A stretch of DNA of 64,000 bases from assembly GCA_034769895.1 (NCBI GenBank), contig CM068373.1:25506120-25570119 (forward strand). The letters are read 5' to 3'. The notes under the pieces are model-generated. The model ran no database searches. It worked only from the letters and a program-made list of their open reading frames with translations, and was not told the DNA's origin. A program made the position numbers and the translations under genes. Positions 11,892 through 22,555 of the stretch are shown one piece after another; within the stretch, counting starts at the first letter, position 1, and every line of letters starts with the position of its first letter. This stretch comes from Magicicada septendecula. Its lineage: Eukaryota; Arthropoda; Insecta; Hemiptera; Cicadidae.

Positions 11892-13598
11892 ATGCCTTCT
11901 ACGGGCAACGGCCAAAGTGCCGAGTCGCTCGGCTCTGCCTTGCCCCATCTGGGCGACTCGCCTGAATCGCCTCGGGCGATGGAGACGAACGATCCTCTCC
12001 CTAACCCGCTTCCCCCTCTGCCGGCAGACGAGTCGGGCGAGTTCGCGACCGTTGGTCGGCGTAATCGCCCGGCTAAGAAGCCCAAGAGGACCCATACACC
12101 TGGATCCACTTCCTCTCAGACCTCGGCCATGGACATCGGACCTTCTCAGGGCCCACAGGCCGCGGTTCCGACTGCCTCGGCGACAGCTCCGGCTGCTGCC
12201 GCTGTTGGTCGCGCGCCGCCCCTGTATGTCCATAGCGTGTCCAATGTCGCCGCCTTATACAGACGGCTGATCGCGGCCCACGGCCTGTCGGCCGACAAGC
12301 TTGACCTGAAGCTGCTTGGCGGTGATACGGTCAAGATTGTCGTCCGCCAGCTCGAGGACCATCGCCTGGTCGAGGGCTTCCTCCAGGCGCATAACCTTCA
12401 ATAACACACCTTTTCTCCTAAGCGAGTCAAGCCCTTGTCTGTAATTTTGCGAGGGCTTGACGCGCACACCGATCCACAGGAGATCCTCTTGGAACTCCGA
12501 GAACTCGGGTACCCAGTGCAGGCAATTTTCCGCCTGTTCACGCACTCAGAAACCCGAGTACCTCTCCCGCTCGTTCGTCTCCAGCTCGAGAAGGGCGAGG
12601 CTGCAGACAAAATTTTCCACCTGACGCGGCTGTTTCGCTTCCGCGTCAGGGTGGAAACCAGTCGTCCCCAGGGCAAGCTCGCGCAGTGCCACCGGTGCCA
12701 GAGGTTCGGCCACCATACCGACGTCTGCCGCAATGTCCCGGCCTGTCTACGTTGTTCGTTGGGACATTTAACTCAGGCCTGCACTGTGGCAGACAAGTCC
12801 AAGTTCCGCTGCATTAATTGTGGCCAAGGCCATGCAGCAAGTAACGTAAACTGCCCGGTCTACAAGGCGGAGCTCCTGCGGAAGCAAAAGCCGCAGGGGC
12901 CCCTGCCAGCTATGCAGCCCCAACCTCAGAGACAGCCTAAAACTCAGGCAAGGCCTCAACCTCAGGCACAACCGGCACGGCGCGCGCCCTCTCCGGCTCC
13001 ACCTCCAGCCCCTGCAAAGGCAACCAAACGAACCGCGTCTCCTTCCGAAGCAGAGACAAGCCCTGTAGCCGTCATCTCGGTTTTGGAGCCGGAGAATCAA
13101 CCCTCCACCTCCGCGGAACCTCCTACTCCCGCCTCTGAACCAGAGGTAGCCTCGCCTCCACTGCCACCTCCGCGATTTCCGCGAGCAGGCATCACAAAAC
13201 CCAGGAACAAAGGGATGACCACACCGGATGCTCGGCCCCGAGCTCCTGCCGGCCCACAGCCCAAGAAAAGTCCTGCTTCCCGGTATAAGTCCGACGAAGC
13301 GCAACAGCGTACTTTTCCTGCCGCTGATTCAAAACCGTCTGGCCCTGGTCCTGTGGCTTCCACCACGACCCGATCTGCCGTTAAACCTGGTCGCTCTTAC
13401 GCGGCCTCAGTTTCCAGGCAAACCGCCCAGTCCGTCATTTCCGATGACGCACAGTTCGTCCGCGACTTTCTGTCTGGCTACGACCTCAAGAAAGTCGCAT
13501 CTACCTTCAGGTCCATCCGAGACCGCCTGGAAACTGCTGACCCAACTGAGAGATTCATGCTCTTGGTGGAAGCCTGCGAAGTCATAGGTCTTCTATGA
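11892..13598 (+). pseudogene. Jockey ORF1, gag-like nucleic-acid-binding protein (one in-frame stop)
   Basis: The frame starts at ATG 11892 (MPSTGNGQS) and would be 568 residues. It is interrupted only by TAA at 12402-12404 (codon 171), after which the same frame continues HTFSPKRVKPLSVILRGL. Jockey and R1-type gags have a Y-H-T-like context here, so a Tyr codon changed to TAA is the simplest reading. An open frame can also be traced upstream to GTG 11781. The C-terminal half has the expected RRM-like region (VILRGLDAHTDPQEI), then three zinc knuckles: CX2CX4HX4C (12687-12728), CX2CX3HX4C (12744-12782) and CX2CX3HX6C (12810-12854). A proline-rich linker and an acidic/basic C-terminus follow. 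The product binds element RNA in the RNP. It ends in ATGA, overlapping the start of ORF2. Confidence 0.85.
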
Positions 13599-16282
13599 AC
13601 CGAGCCCTTAGACGAGATCTCTCGCTCGTAGCCTGGAATCCTAACAACATCGGTTCCAAGCATTCCGACCTTCTTGAATTCCTGGCTCGTTTCAAACCCG
13701 ACGTACTTCTCCTCACTGAAACCCACCTGACCCCGGCGAACCGGTTTCGATTACCAAATTACGTGGTCTATCGGGATGACCGAGTTGGCCGACAAGGAGG
13801 CGGCATGGCGATCGCAGTGAGGACCTCCATAGGTCATCATCGTGTCGCTTTGCCGCAGCTTACCAACCTAGAGGCCCCCGCCATTGAGGTCCACGGAGCT
13901 CTTGGCGGCGTCCTCGTGGTTTCAGCTTACAAGCCCCCACAAGCTGAACTCCTTGTCGGCGACCTGGACATCATCTTCGATTCCCATCGAAGGGTAATTT
14001 TGGCCGGCGATCTGAATTGCAAGCATCGCGTTTGGAAGAGTCGCCTGACTACTCCGAACGGGAGGCGCTTGCTCAGTTTTGTTGAATCGCGCCGGGCGAT
14101 GGTGTTTGGTCCAGCGCAACCCACGTTCTTTCCGTCAAGGCCTAACGCGGCTCCCGATGTTCTGGATATCGCAGTGACCCAAGGAGTTGTCTGTCCGGTT
14201 GAGGTATTCTCACTTACGGAGCTGACATCCGACCACAACCCTATCTTGGTCCACGTCGCTACCCAGCACGCCTATGCACGTTCTGACAAGAAGAAGGTTA
14301 TCGATTGGGATCGCTACGGCCCGGCCTTGTGCCGTAGATTGCCGCCAGCGGCCCCACTCGATTCCGTTCGCCTCCTAGACGAAGCAGTTGCGGGAATCGA
14401 AGAGGCAATCATCTCGGCTATAGGCGTGTCTTCACGTACGCGAGCTGGCTTCACGCCTGACTACCAACGCATCCCTGAGGAAGTCTCTCTTCTCGCTCGC
14501 GAGAGGAATTACTTCCGGAAACGCTGGCAGAGGACCCGTGATCCGGCCGATAAGACAGCATACAATCGGCTCACCGGACGACTGCGCGGCAGTCTGAAGG
14601 CGTTCCGACGTAGCTGTTGGGAACTCGACGTGGCCCGAACGGGGGATGCGGACCCGCAATCTCACCCGTACAGAATACCTACCGCATTGACGGGACGGAG
14701 GCGCCGACCTCCACTCCCCGCCATTGTTGGACCGTTCGGTCGACTCCTGGGTCGCCCGGAGGAGAAGGCCGAGCACTTGGGCTTGTGTTTCGAGCGTCAG
14801 TTCGCTCCCAACCCGCCCATGGACTGGGACTTCGACGAACAAGTCGAGATGGCTGTGGAAGACTTTCTGTCTCTTCCGATCACGGCGGAGCCCGAACCCA
14901 TCTCTTTCGAAGAGGTCTCAGATCGGCTCGCTGAACTTCAGCCAAGAAAGGCTCCAGGCCCGGACGGTGTTACCAACACCGCTCTACGACTTCTTCCCGA
15001 GCCTGGAGTTCAATTCTTGACTGATTTGTTCAACGCGTGTCTTAGACTGGCCTACTTTCCCAAGAAATGGAGAAAGGCGACGGTTATCGTGATCCCGAAG
15101 CAGGGAAAGGATACCACCCGCTCGGAAAACCTCCGGCCTATCAGCCTACTCTCCGCTACGTCCAAGGTTTTTGAGCGCCTCGTACAGCGTCGTGTACGAG
15201 AACATCTAACCAACTTTGACGTGCTGGTCCCCGAACAGTTCGGCTTTCGTGTGGGGCATTCGACCACTCATCAACTGATGAGACTGGTGGAAAGCATCAC
15301 GGAAGCCGGGTGTCGGAGAGAACGGACCGTTGGCTGTTTCTTAGATGTTGAGAAAGCCTTCGACAGCGTATGGCATGATGGCCTGTTATTGAAACTTAGG
15401 GAAGTCCAGCTCCCGGACTGCTACCTCCATCTGGTTGCTAGCTTTCTGATGGAGAGGACCTTCTGCGTGAGAGTTGGCGATTCTGTCTCTTCCGAGAGAC
15501 GAATCACAGCCGGCGTCCCTCAAGGTAGTGTTCTAGGCCCCCTTCTGTTCTCGATCTACGTCAACGACGTGCCGAGACAGCCTGGAGTCCAGATGGCCCT
15601 CTTCGCTGACGACACGGCCGTATTTACGGCCGATCGTCATGAGGAAAGGGCCGTCCTACGACTGCAGCGCCAGCTCGACACGCTCGTGGACTGGACTGAG
15701 AATTGGAGAGTGCAACTCAACGCTACCAAGAGTGTAGCCGTCGAATTCTCTAAGCGACGGAAGAACCCCGTTAGGCAACTACGTATCGGCAGAACGTACT
15801 TGCGCTGGTCCAACGAGGTCAAGTACCTCGGCTTACACCTTGACCGTCGGCTCACCTGGCGTACCCACGCACAGACAGTTCTTAAGCGAGCATCCACTCG
15901 CCTGTGCGCACTGTTTCCACTCCTGATCAGCTCAGCCATGACCAGGAAATTGGGTAGGATGATCGTCGGCGCGTATCTGCTGCTGGTCATTACCTACGCG
16001 TGCCCGGTCTGGGGTTACCTCGCCGCAATGCATAAAAAGAAGTTGCAGAGCGTCCTCGACAGGGGGCTTCGGCTAGCGGCCAAAGTCCCCCGTCGCTTCT
16101 CATCTCGCCTTCTAAGAAGAGGACTTGGCGTCCGCTCCTTAGACGACACTTTCAGGCGGCTTGCACGCAAATTTTATGCACGTGCGGCGAGGTTCCCAGG
16201 CAATCCTGTAGTGACTGGGCTGGGAAGGTACCGTATACGCCCAGGTGATTCGTGGAAACGCCCTCGGTGTATACTGCGCTAG
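13595..16282 (+). CDS. Jockey ORF2 endonuclease-reverse transcriptase
   Basis: This is an intact 895-residue frame, close to the usual size of Jockey ORF2. The N-terminal APE-type endonuclease shows LLTETHL (38-45), AGDLN (137-141), PDVLDIA (187-193) and SDHNPI (212-217), the metal-binding and catalytic set. The RT domain has PGPDGV, then FLDVEKAFDSVW (AFD at 588-590), GVPQGSVLGP (from 640) and the catalytic FADD (670-673), in which LFADDTA is typical of Jockey. A thumb-like C-terminal region ends GLGRYRIRPGDSW. The start ATG overlaps the ORF1 stop (ATGA), so translation by termination-reinitiation is likely. The protein nicks the target and copies element RNA. No frameshifts or stops are present. 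Confidence 0.93.
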   Translation: MNRALRRDLSLVAWNPNNIGSKHSDLLEFLARFKPDVLLLTETHLTPANRFRLPNYVVYRDDRVGRQGGGMAIAVRTSIGHHRVALPQLTNLEAPAIEVHGALGGVLVVSAYKPPQAELLVGDLDIIFDSHRRVILAGDLNCKHRVWKSRLTTPNGRRLLSFVESRRAMVFGPAQPTFFPSRPNAAPDVLDIAVTQGVVCPVEVFSLTELTSDHNPILVHVATQHAYARSDKKKVIDWDRYGPALCRRLPPAAPLDSVRLLDEAVAGIEEAIISAIGVSSRTRAGFTPDYQRIPEEVSLLARERNYFRKRWQRTRDPADKTAYNRLTGRLRGSLKAFRRSCWELDVARTGDADPQSHPYRIPTALTGRRRRPPLPAIVGPFGRLLGRPEEKAEHLGLCFERQFAPNPPMDWDFDEQVEMAVEDFLSLPITAEPEPISFEEVSDRLAELQPRKAPGPDGVTNTALRLLPEPGVQFLTDLFNACLRLAYFPKKWRKATVIVIPKQGKDTTRSENLRPISLLSATSKVFERLVQRRVREHLTNFDVLVPEQFGFRVGHSTTHQLMRLVESITEAGCRRERTVGCFLDVEKAFDSVWHDGLLLKLREVQLPDCYLHLVASFLMERTFCVRVGDSVSSERRITAGVPQGSVLGPLLFSIYVNDVPRQPGVQMALFADDTAVFTADRHEERAVLRLQRQLDTLVDWTENWRVQLNATKSVAVEFSKRRKNPVRQLRIGRTYLRWSNEVKYLGLHLDRRLTWRTHAQTVLKRASTRLCALFPLLISSAMTRKLGRMIVGAYLLLVITYACPVWGYLAAMHKKKLQSVLDRGLRLAAKVPRRFSSRLLRRGLGVRSLDDTFRRLARKFYARAARFPGNPVVTGLGRYRIRPGDSWKRPRCILR

Positions 16283-16444
16283 CGTAGGCTAGTACAACAG
16301 CCGAGAATCGGCCTGCTATAGAGCACGCGCCCTACTTGGGCAGGGCCACGAGGCAGGAGCTCCAGAAGGTAGCTCGGAACTCAGTTACCGTGCGGTTCGT
16401 CTCTGCGACGTACAACCGCAAAGCCCAGAGCGAAAAAAAAAAAA
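16283..16444 (+). other. Jockey 3' UTR and poly(A) tail
   Basis: A non-coding stretch of about 150 bp follows the ORF2 stop (TAG) and ends in GCG followed by twelve A. It presumably includes the RNA end recognised by the RT. No clear AATAAA signal is present. Confidence 0.75.
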
Positions 16445-16457
16445 GATGCCCTGGACC
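16444..16457 (+). repeat. Right target-site duplication of the young Jockey
   Basis: AGATGCCCTGGACC is the match of 11269-11282. The first A may belong to the tail. Confidence 0.9.
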
Positions 16458-16960
16458 AATAGCGTGAAGTACCTCGGGCTCCACGTAGACTTCCGACTCA
16501 CCTGTCAAACACAGTACACAATATATCCGTCAACGCGCTTCGGCGCAACTCAGTAGACTTTGGCCCCGTGCTTTCTAATCCGGCAATGACCCCCCGGATG
16601 GGTACACGTAGGTGTTGGCTATGCCTGTCCTGTTTGGTGATACCTTGCTCGATGTCATAGATCAGCACTCCAGCGTGTTCTCAACCGGGGACTGAGGCTC
16701 GCGTGGAAAGTCCCAGGAGTACTATTCTCGTCTTTTGAGGAGAGGATTCGGTGTCCACTCTTTTGATGACACCGTGAGACGCCTGGTGCGTAGATACTAT
16801 GTTGGATCCAGCACGTGTGACCCACAATTCCCTCATTGCCGGACTTGGTAAATATACTCCGAGACCAGGTAAGTCTTGGAAGCGACCCTGTATACTAGCC
16901 CCAGTGATATAATCCACCATCGAGGGTCGCTACAAGCCGTCCATTAAATAGGAAACAATA
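16458..16960 (+). pseudogene. Older Jockey element, 3' piece
   Basis: It resumes the frame interrupted at 11282: NSVKYLGLHVDFRLT, aligning with NEVKYLGLHLDRRLT of the young element. Further on, out of frame, come RVLNRGLRLAWKVPG and GLGKYTPRPGKSWKRP, matching VLDRGLRLAAKVPR and GLGRYRIRPGDSWKRP. Several frameshifts and stops show long decay. The C-terminus ends near 16909, with a short 3' UTR to about 16960. No target duplication for this older insertion was found. Confidence 0.8.
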
Positions 16961-17431
16961 TAAATAGAACTGATACCGATACAGTGGCATGAGTCCTAAC
17001 TGAGACTCGGGACTGCGCAACTCGCGCGAGCCGCGCAACACCCATTCATCGTGTTTTTGGCGCACTCCATCGCCACGCCGTCGGACTCACTTCATCTCCT
17101 CTCCTCTCTCGGACGACATCGACGCGGACTCACCCGGAAGGAGCAGCCGAAGAGTAGAACCGACGTTCTTGTATTCTTCGCCCTGTTCCGCGCCAGCGAC
17201 GGACTTCGCTGGGCCGGCAGCGGACTCGACGCAACCGATGCCGAAAGAAGAGGAAGACTACAGTACGCCACTAACAGCGGTCGCAGCCGCCTAACATCTC
17301 AGCGCGGCTCGGGCGGAAGAAACATCACAGCGCTCCAGCCACACGGCCCTTTTTGGGGTCACCAAAATAACTATGAGTTGTACGATTGGTGCCATTCGTC
17401 ATGCAACAAGTGTTTTGTCCGGTGACAGTAA

Positions 17432-18635
17432 ATATACAGAACATTCTTATGTAGTTATTATTTATTAGAGAGAATAAATCTTGTCAAGAATTACTAAATA
17501 TATTTGTTAATTATAGGATGTGTATCCCGATAAAGAATGCAATACGTAGAACATTTGCTAGGTAAAATCAGTCATAATCCTGTGTTGATCCATAATATTC
17601 GTGACTGTGACTCTTTTTAGGGTGTGAATTCAAAGTTCCTAGGACCCATAACATATCGATATTGATACGCTTTGTAGCCAATCGTTGACACTTGAAAGTC
17701 TTTAATGTTTTCTTCTTACACGTAATATTTAAGGCATTGGAGGGAATTAATACTTCAAAGAATGCGGTCAGTCTTACAGTTCATATGTTTGCTCTTTGTT
17801 TTGAAATTATGTAGAAAAATCTTAAGTATCTGGTGAAACAATATAAACAGTTCTTTCGTTTTTTTAGAAAATTTCTGAACTCCAAACATTTATTCCTATG
17901 TAGAAAACAATAATAACTTTTATTATAAAATTTATTGCCAAACTTAGTAATAAAATAACTACGAAAACCATATTAGCGTTGTAAACATTAATACCGGCAC
18001 CATAATTATTATTACTGTTTACCGGTAAACAGTATACCGGTAGTGTTGTATTATTATTTTTAAGCACTACATTTGTTTAACTAAGATTTGGAATTTTCAC
18101 GATATCTATTCGTTAGTAAAAGATTTATCTTTTTATCAATTTTATATTTGCTTGAAGACGACATCTGTTTCTATAGATGTCGAAACGTCGTGTTTCTTAA
18201 TTTTAACTTACGATGGCTAATGTCCGAAATCTTATAATTTGTAATGACCATGATTATTTTTAAAGTCACGACATGGTTTAGAAAGTGATGTCATTTTTTT
18301 ATGTTAATAATTTTGTGAACAAACTACTAAAATCGAATTTATGTATCAGGGGTAAAGTAATGTGTTTTGCAGAAGGGTTGTTAACAAGAGATCCGTTAGG
18401 CTAACAGCGACGGCATGTAATAATAGCGGCTTCTTTGTTCAGTAATCAATCCTTGTCTTTCGGTTTTACGGCAAGTTTTTACACCCTGTTGTTATACTAA
18501 CCGCACTGAAAGAAAATTTCTGTCGAAACATCCAGTGACGTAAAAAAATTGTCCTGTGATACTTACAGAAGCTCAAAACGTAATTTTAATTTCGTCCTAA
18601 CAAAATAACTTCTCATTCGGCTTTATTCCTCCTTT
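17432..18635. other. Non-coding stretch with one hairpin module
   Basis: AT-rich DNA without a gene. At 18151-18186 lies CTTGAAGAC, an 8-bp hairpin (GACATCT...AGATGTC) and CGAAACGTCG, a member of the hammerhead-like module discussed under findings. Confidence 0.5.
18151..18186 (+). ncRNA. Hammerhead-like hairpin module (candidate)
   Basis: TTGAAGA, one spacer base, then GACATCT-gtttctat-AGATGTC, then GAAAC. It is the same plan as the modules at 3516, 25004, 44445 and 55031. It differs from a canonical core by T for the first C and by the spacer base. Catalysis is unproven. Confidence 0.35.
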
Positions 18636-18990
18636 AAACACACTCAGGGTATATTTCTACCAAACCTTCACCCCATCGGACGCCTTGTATTTCTCTTTCC
18701 AGTCGGTAAAATCCTGATAAATATTTTGACGTGTCGGTCTTTGGTAATGCTTTCCACATGCACGTCCCAATCTTCTTTTTTCCTCTGAAGCCAATCACTC
18801 AATTCCTGGACGTCGTATCCTTTCGTTATATAATCAATTCTCTACCTGACGAGGAGTGTCAACTTCAGTACGTTACTTGAGATTTTCATCTCGGTCGCTT
18901 CCAACACTTGTATTTTTTTCGGTGCATTAGCTGTACTTTCAGCCGCGTAGATCAATATTGGAGACACTGTTGTTTTACATATACACACCT
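18636..18990 (-). pseudogene. LINE C-terminal remnant
   Basis: On the minus strand from about 18960, the sequence reads IYAAESTANAPKKIQVLEATEMKISSNVL, then, after a stop, RIDYITKGYDVQELSDWL and HVESITKDRHVKIFIRI. This is the usual post-RT region of insect LINEs (YASE, EMK-LR, RN-I, W--H+-RM). It has one in-frame stop and later shifts, and no catalytic RT motif is retained. Confidence 0.6.
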
Positions 18991-19199
18991 AAGCTTCATC
19001 CCTTAGGGACTAGTTCTATCAGATTGCGCTATTCAAGCAAAGTGGTATTCAAGAAGATTTAATTGCTTGATATATTACTTCAGTCTTTAGATCTTGGAGG
19101 GACGTTATTAGTATTCCACGGTAACTGATGATGCCTAGATAATGTTTTTGTCATACAGGTGTATTTTACAACGGAAGGGGTGCTTTCGACACAATAAAT

Positions 19200-19450
19200 G
19201 TTTTAGTTTTTTCAGTGGGTGACGCCGAATCTCCTGGGCCCCAAAAACAGGAGCCTTTCAGCTACGGTATGGCAACCCTGACAGAAGAGTCTCTGGTCCT
19301 CCTAGTAGGGGGTTGTGCAACAGGCCAGTATCCTGTTTATGCGAAACTTTAAAATAATTATAGTGCCCAAACCAACCTGGGAGTGATGACGTGGGTGCCG
19401 GATCAGGTAACCCACCTGATTATAACTTAATCCTTGAAGAGGAGAAGATA
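19200..19450 (+). repeat. Possible LINE 5' region
   Basis: A locally GC-rich block contains GGTCCTCCTAGTAGGGGGTTG and a CAACAGGCCAGTATCCTG stretch. I recall this as similar to the untranslated leader of arthropod LINEs. No coding sequence follows directly. This is recognition by eye only. Confidence 0.3.
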
Positions 19451-19903
19451 AAAAGCGTAGTTTTCTCAGTTCATAATGTAAGGCGTAACTTTTGTGTAGT
19501 CCGAATAAATTGGTAAGGAAAACGTTGCAGAGGGATCTTATTAATACACAAAAAACTTTTTATATAAGTTATACATTTTTATTACTGTTACTTAGGAACA
19601 ATTTTCACACTACTCCTTACCTGGAAATAATTATGTAGTATACCGTACTTGTTGGAGGAAAAACCTGTCTTGTTTCCGACGACGTGACAATAAATAATCA
19701 AACAGTGAAATTGATAACACAATACCTTGGCACAGATGGGACTAAAAAGATGTCGTTTTAGTATGGTGATTTAAGAGTTTAGAGAAATATTTTGTAATGT
19801 TACTAATGCTGATAACTCAAAGTTATGTTCTAGACTTTTGTAGACTATAAAATTATTTAATAAATTAAAATTTAAAATAAATAACAAATTTTAAGGAAAA
19901 AAT

Positions 19904-21946
19904 GTAAAGTACCGTTTACCAAACGGTAAAAGCTTAAGAGCATGATAATGTCTTTCAGCCGCCAGCTAAACGCAACATTATTATGGTTACTGACTGACTG
20001 GTTGGTTACATACCTATCTACAGCTATGCAGTGTTGCTTGTTAGGTCTTTAATCTGCGACGGACGTTAGCACGTTAGCGGTCGCGGTTTTAGTTAACGAT
20101 TCCCGGCTGGTAAATGATGACGTCATGCAGCGTGATGCGTTACAGAAATTTTCAAATGACCCCCAGCCATAAGACATTATCATGTCAAAAATGTAAAGTA
20201 CCGTTTACCAAATGGTAAAAGCTTAAGAGCATGATAATGTCTTTCAGCCGCCAGCTAAACGCAACATTATTATGGTTACTGACTGACTGATTGGTTACAT
20301 ACCTATCTACAGCTATGCAGTGTTGTTTGCTTGTTAGGTCTTTAATCTGCGACGGACGTTAGCACGTTAGCGGTCGCGGTTTTAGTTAACGATTCCCGGC
20401 TGGTAAATGATGACGTCATGCAGCGTGATGCGTTACAGAAATTTTCAAATGACCCCCAGCCATAAGACATTATCATGTCAAAAATGTAAAGTACCGTTTA
20501 CCAAATGGTAAAAGCTTAAGAGCATGATAATGTCTTTCAGCCGCCAGCTAAACGCAACATTATTATGGTTACTGACTGACTGATTGGTTACATACCTATC
20601 TACAGCTATGCAGTGTTGTTTGCTTGTTAGGTCTTTAATCTGCGACGGACGTTAGCACGTTAGCGGTCGCGGTTTTAGTTAACGATTCCCGGCTGGTAAA
20701 TGATGACGTCATGCAGCGTGATGCGTTACAGAAATTTTCAAATGACCCCCAGCCATAAGACATTATCATGTCAAAAATGTAAAGTACCGTTTACCAAATG
20801 GTAAAAGCTTAAGAGCATGATAATGTCTTTCAGCCGCCAGCTAAACGCAACATTATTATGGTTACTGACTGACTGATTGGTTACATACCTATCTACAGCT
20901 ATGCAGTGTTGTTTGCTTGTTAGGTCTTTAATCTGCGACGGACGTTAGCACGTTAGCGGTCGCGGTTTTAGTTAACGATTCCCGGCTGGTAAATGATGAC
21001 GTCATGCAGCGTGATGCGTTACAGAAATTTTCAAATGACCCCCAGCCATAAGACATTATCATGTCAAAAATGTAAAGTACCGTTTACCAAATGGTAAAAG
21101 CTTAAGAGCATGATAATGTCTTTCAGCCGCCAGCTAAACGCAACATTATTATGGTTACTGACTGACTGGTTGGTTACATACCTATCTACAGCTATGCAGT
21201 GTTGCTTGTTAGGTCTTTAATCTGCGACGGACGTTAGCACGTTAGCGGTCGCGGTTTTAGTTAACGATTCCCGGCTGGTAAATGATGACGTCATGCAGCG
21301 TGATGCGTTACAGAAATTTTCAAATGACCCCCAGCCATAAGACATTATCATGTCAAAAATGTAAAGTACCGTTTACCAAATGGTAAAAGCTTAAGAGCAT
21401 GATAATGTCTTTCAGCCGCCAGCTAAACGCAACATTATTATGGTTACTGACTGACTGATTGGTTACATACCTATCTACAGCTATGCAGTGTTGTTTGCTT
21501 GTTAGGTCTTTAATCTGCGACGGACGTTAGCACGTTAGCGGTCGCGGTTTTAGTTAACGATTCCCGGCTGGTAAATGATGACGTCATGCAGCGTGATGCG
21601 TTACAGAAATTTTCAAATGACCCCCAGCCATAAGACATTATCATGTCAAAAATGTAAAGTACCGTTTACCAAATGGTAAAAGCTTAAGAGCATGATAATG
21701 TCTTTCAGCCGCCAGCTAAACGCAACATTATTATGGTTACTGACTGACTGATTGGTTACATACCTATCTACAGCTATGCAGTGTTGTTTGCTTGTTAGGT
21801 CTTTAATCTGCGACGGACGTTAGCACGTTAGCGGTCGCGGTTTTAGTTAACGATTCCCGGCTGGTAAATGATGACGTCATGCAGCGTGATGCGTTACAGA
21901 AATTTTCAAATGACCCCCAGCCATAAGACATTATCATGTCAAAAGA
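19904..21946 (+). repeat. Seven-copy satellite, 289/293-bp monomer
   Basis: Monomer starts (GTAAAGTACCG) lie at 19904, 20193, 20486, 20779, 21072, 21361 and 21654. Monomers 1 and 5 are 289 bp (GACTGGTTGG, GTGTTGCTTG). The others are 293 bp (GACTGATTGG, GTGTTGTTTGCTTG). The monomers are otherwise nearly identical, so expansion is recent. Each has inverted ends CATGATAATGTCT / AGACATTATCATG around an interior with GCTGGGGGTCATT on the minus strand, the same terminal sequence as the MITEs at 8857 and 9747. Monomers are separated by about 45 bp that include the palindrome TTTACCAAATGGTAAA. It is most simply a tandemly amplified MITE. Confidence 0.93.
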
Positions 21947-22555
21947 TAAGATATCTATTACCATAAGATAACCTAAAGTAACCACATTTTGTTTACAATT
22001 ATAGTTCATATTATTACTTCCCTAGCACGATGTAACAGCATTAATGTTTAAGTTTAAACTAATAGTCTATATAGGATTGGATAATTACATATGATTAATA
22101 ATAATTATTTAAAAATTAATTATAATTTATAAGATCTCAAAGCTACAGAATTTGCTTACTAGTTTGAATGAAATACATTGATAATTAAGCAATACAAAAT
22201 TTTCTCCTTAACTGAAACTTACGAAATCTCAAAATACTCTACTAATCATGTTAAGAAAATAATAACAAAGAGGACTATCGTGAAGTAAACTCTGAAAAAC
22301 TCTAAACCACTACATTTTTGTTTTGTTCAAGTAGCCTATATAACAATAACGACTAAATTTTAGCTCTAAGCCTAAGTTCATGTTTATTCCCATAGATACC
22401 TGTAGACCATTTCTAGTACTTTTTACAAATATACATAACTGATAACAATATTTATACCTTTTGTTAACGGAGCCTAGAAATATTGTGACGCTGATCTAGA
22501 ATTTCTTACGATTGTTAAAAGATATTATGTCTGTAAAAATATTAAGGGTACCTAG
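21947..22555. other. Non-coding, unclassified
   Basis: AT-rich sequence with no recognisable gene or element. Confidence 0.5.

Larger units (their letters stand above)
11283..16444 (+). mobile_element. Near-intact Jockey-clade non-LTR retrotransposon
   Basis: The element runs from a run of ten T at its 5' end to a 12-base A tail (16433-16444) and is flanked by a 13-14 bp duplication. The layout is a 5' UTR of about 600 bp, ORF1 (gag-like, 11892-13598), ORF2 (EN-RT, 13595-16282), then a 3' UTR of 150 bp. GC content is far above the flanking DNA. Mobility is expected by target-primed reverse transcription: ORF2 nicks DNA and primes on the 3' end. The clean duplication, A tail and intact ORF2 suggest a young insertion. 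ORF1 has one premature stop, so this copy may not act on its own. Confidence 0.9.
10979..17427 (+). mobile_element. Solo LTR (gypsy-like), split by nested Jockey insertions
   Basis: The left end TGTGACGG and the right end GGTGACA are flanked by the same 4-bp duplication gtaa (10975-10978 and 17428-17431). The outer pieces, 10979 to about 11160 and about 16960 to 17427, are GC-rich unlike the surroundings and together make an LTR of roughly 650 bp. The left piece holds two CCAAT motifs and a TATA-like CATAAAAAG, as expected for an LTR promoter. The middle is occupied by the two Jockey elements. No internal gag-pol is seen, so it is a solo LTR. Ty3/gypsy is inferred from the 4-bp duplication. 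The 17051-17425 open frame lies in the LTR and is not a recognisable gene. Confidence 0.6.

Noticed and set aside
11756..12109. Minus-strand frames through the Jockey
   Set aside because: Antisense shadows of the GC-rich ORF1 and ORF2.
17051..17425. 124-residue GC-rich open frame
   Set aside because: It lies within the right part of the solo LTR, ends at the LTR end, and shows no known domain.
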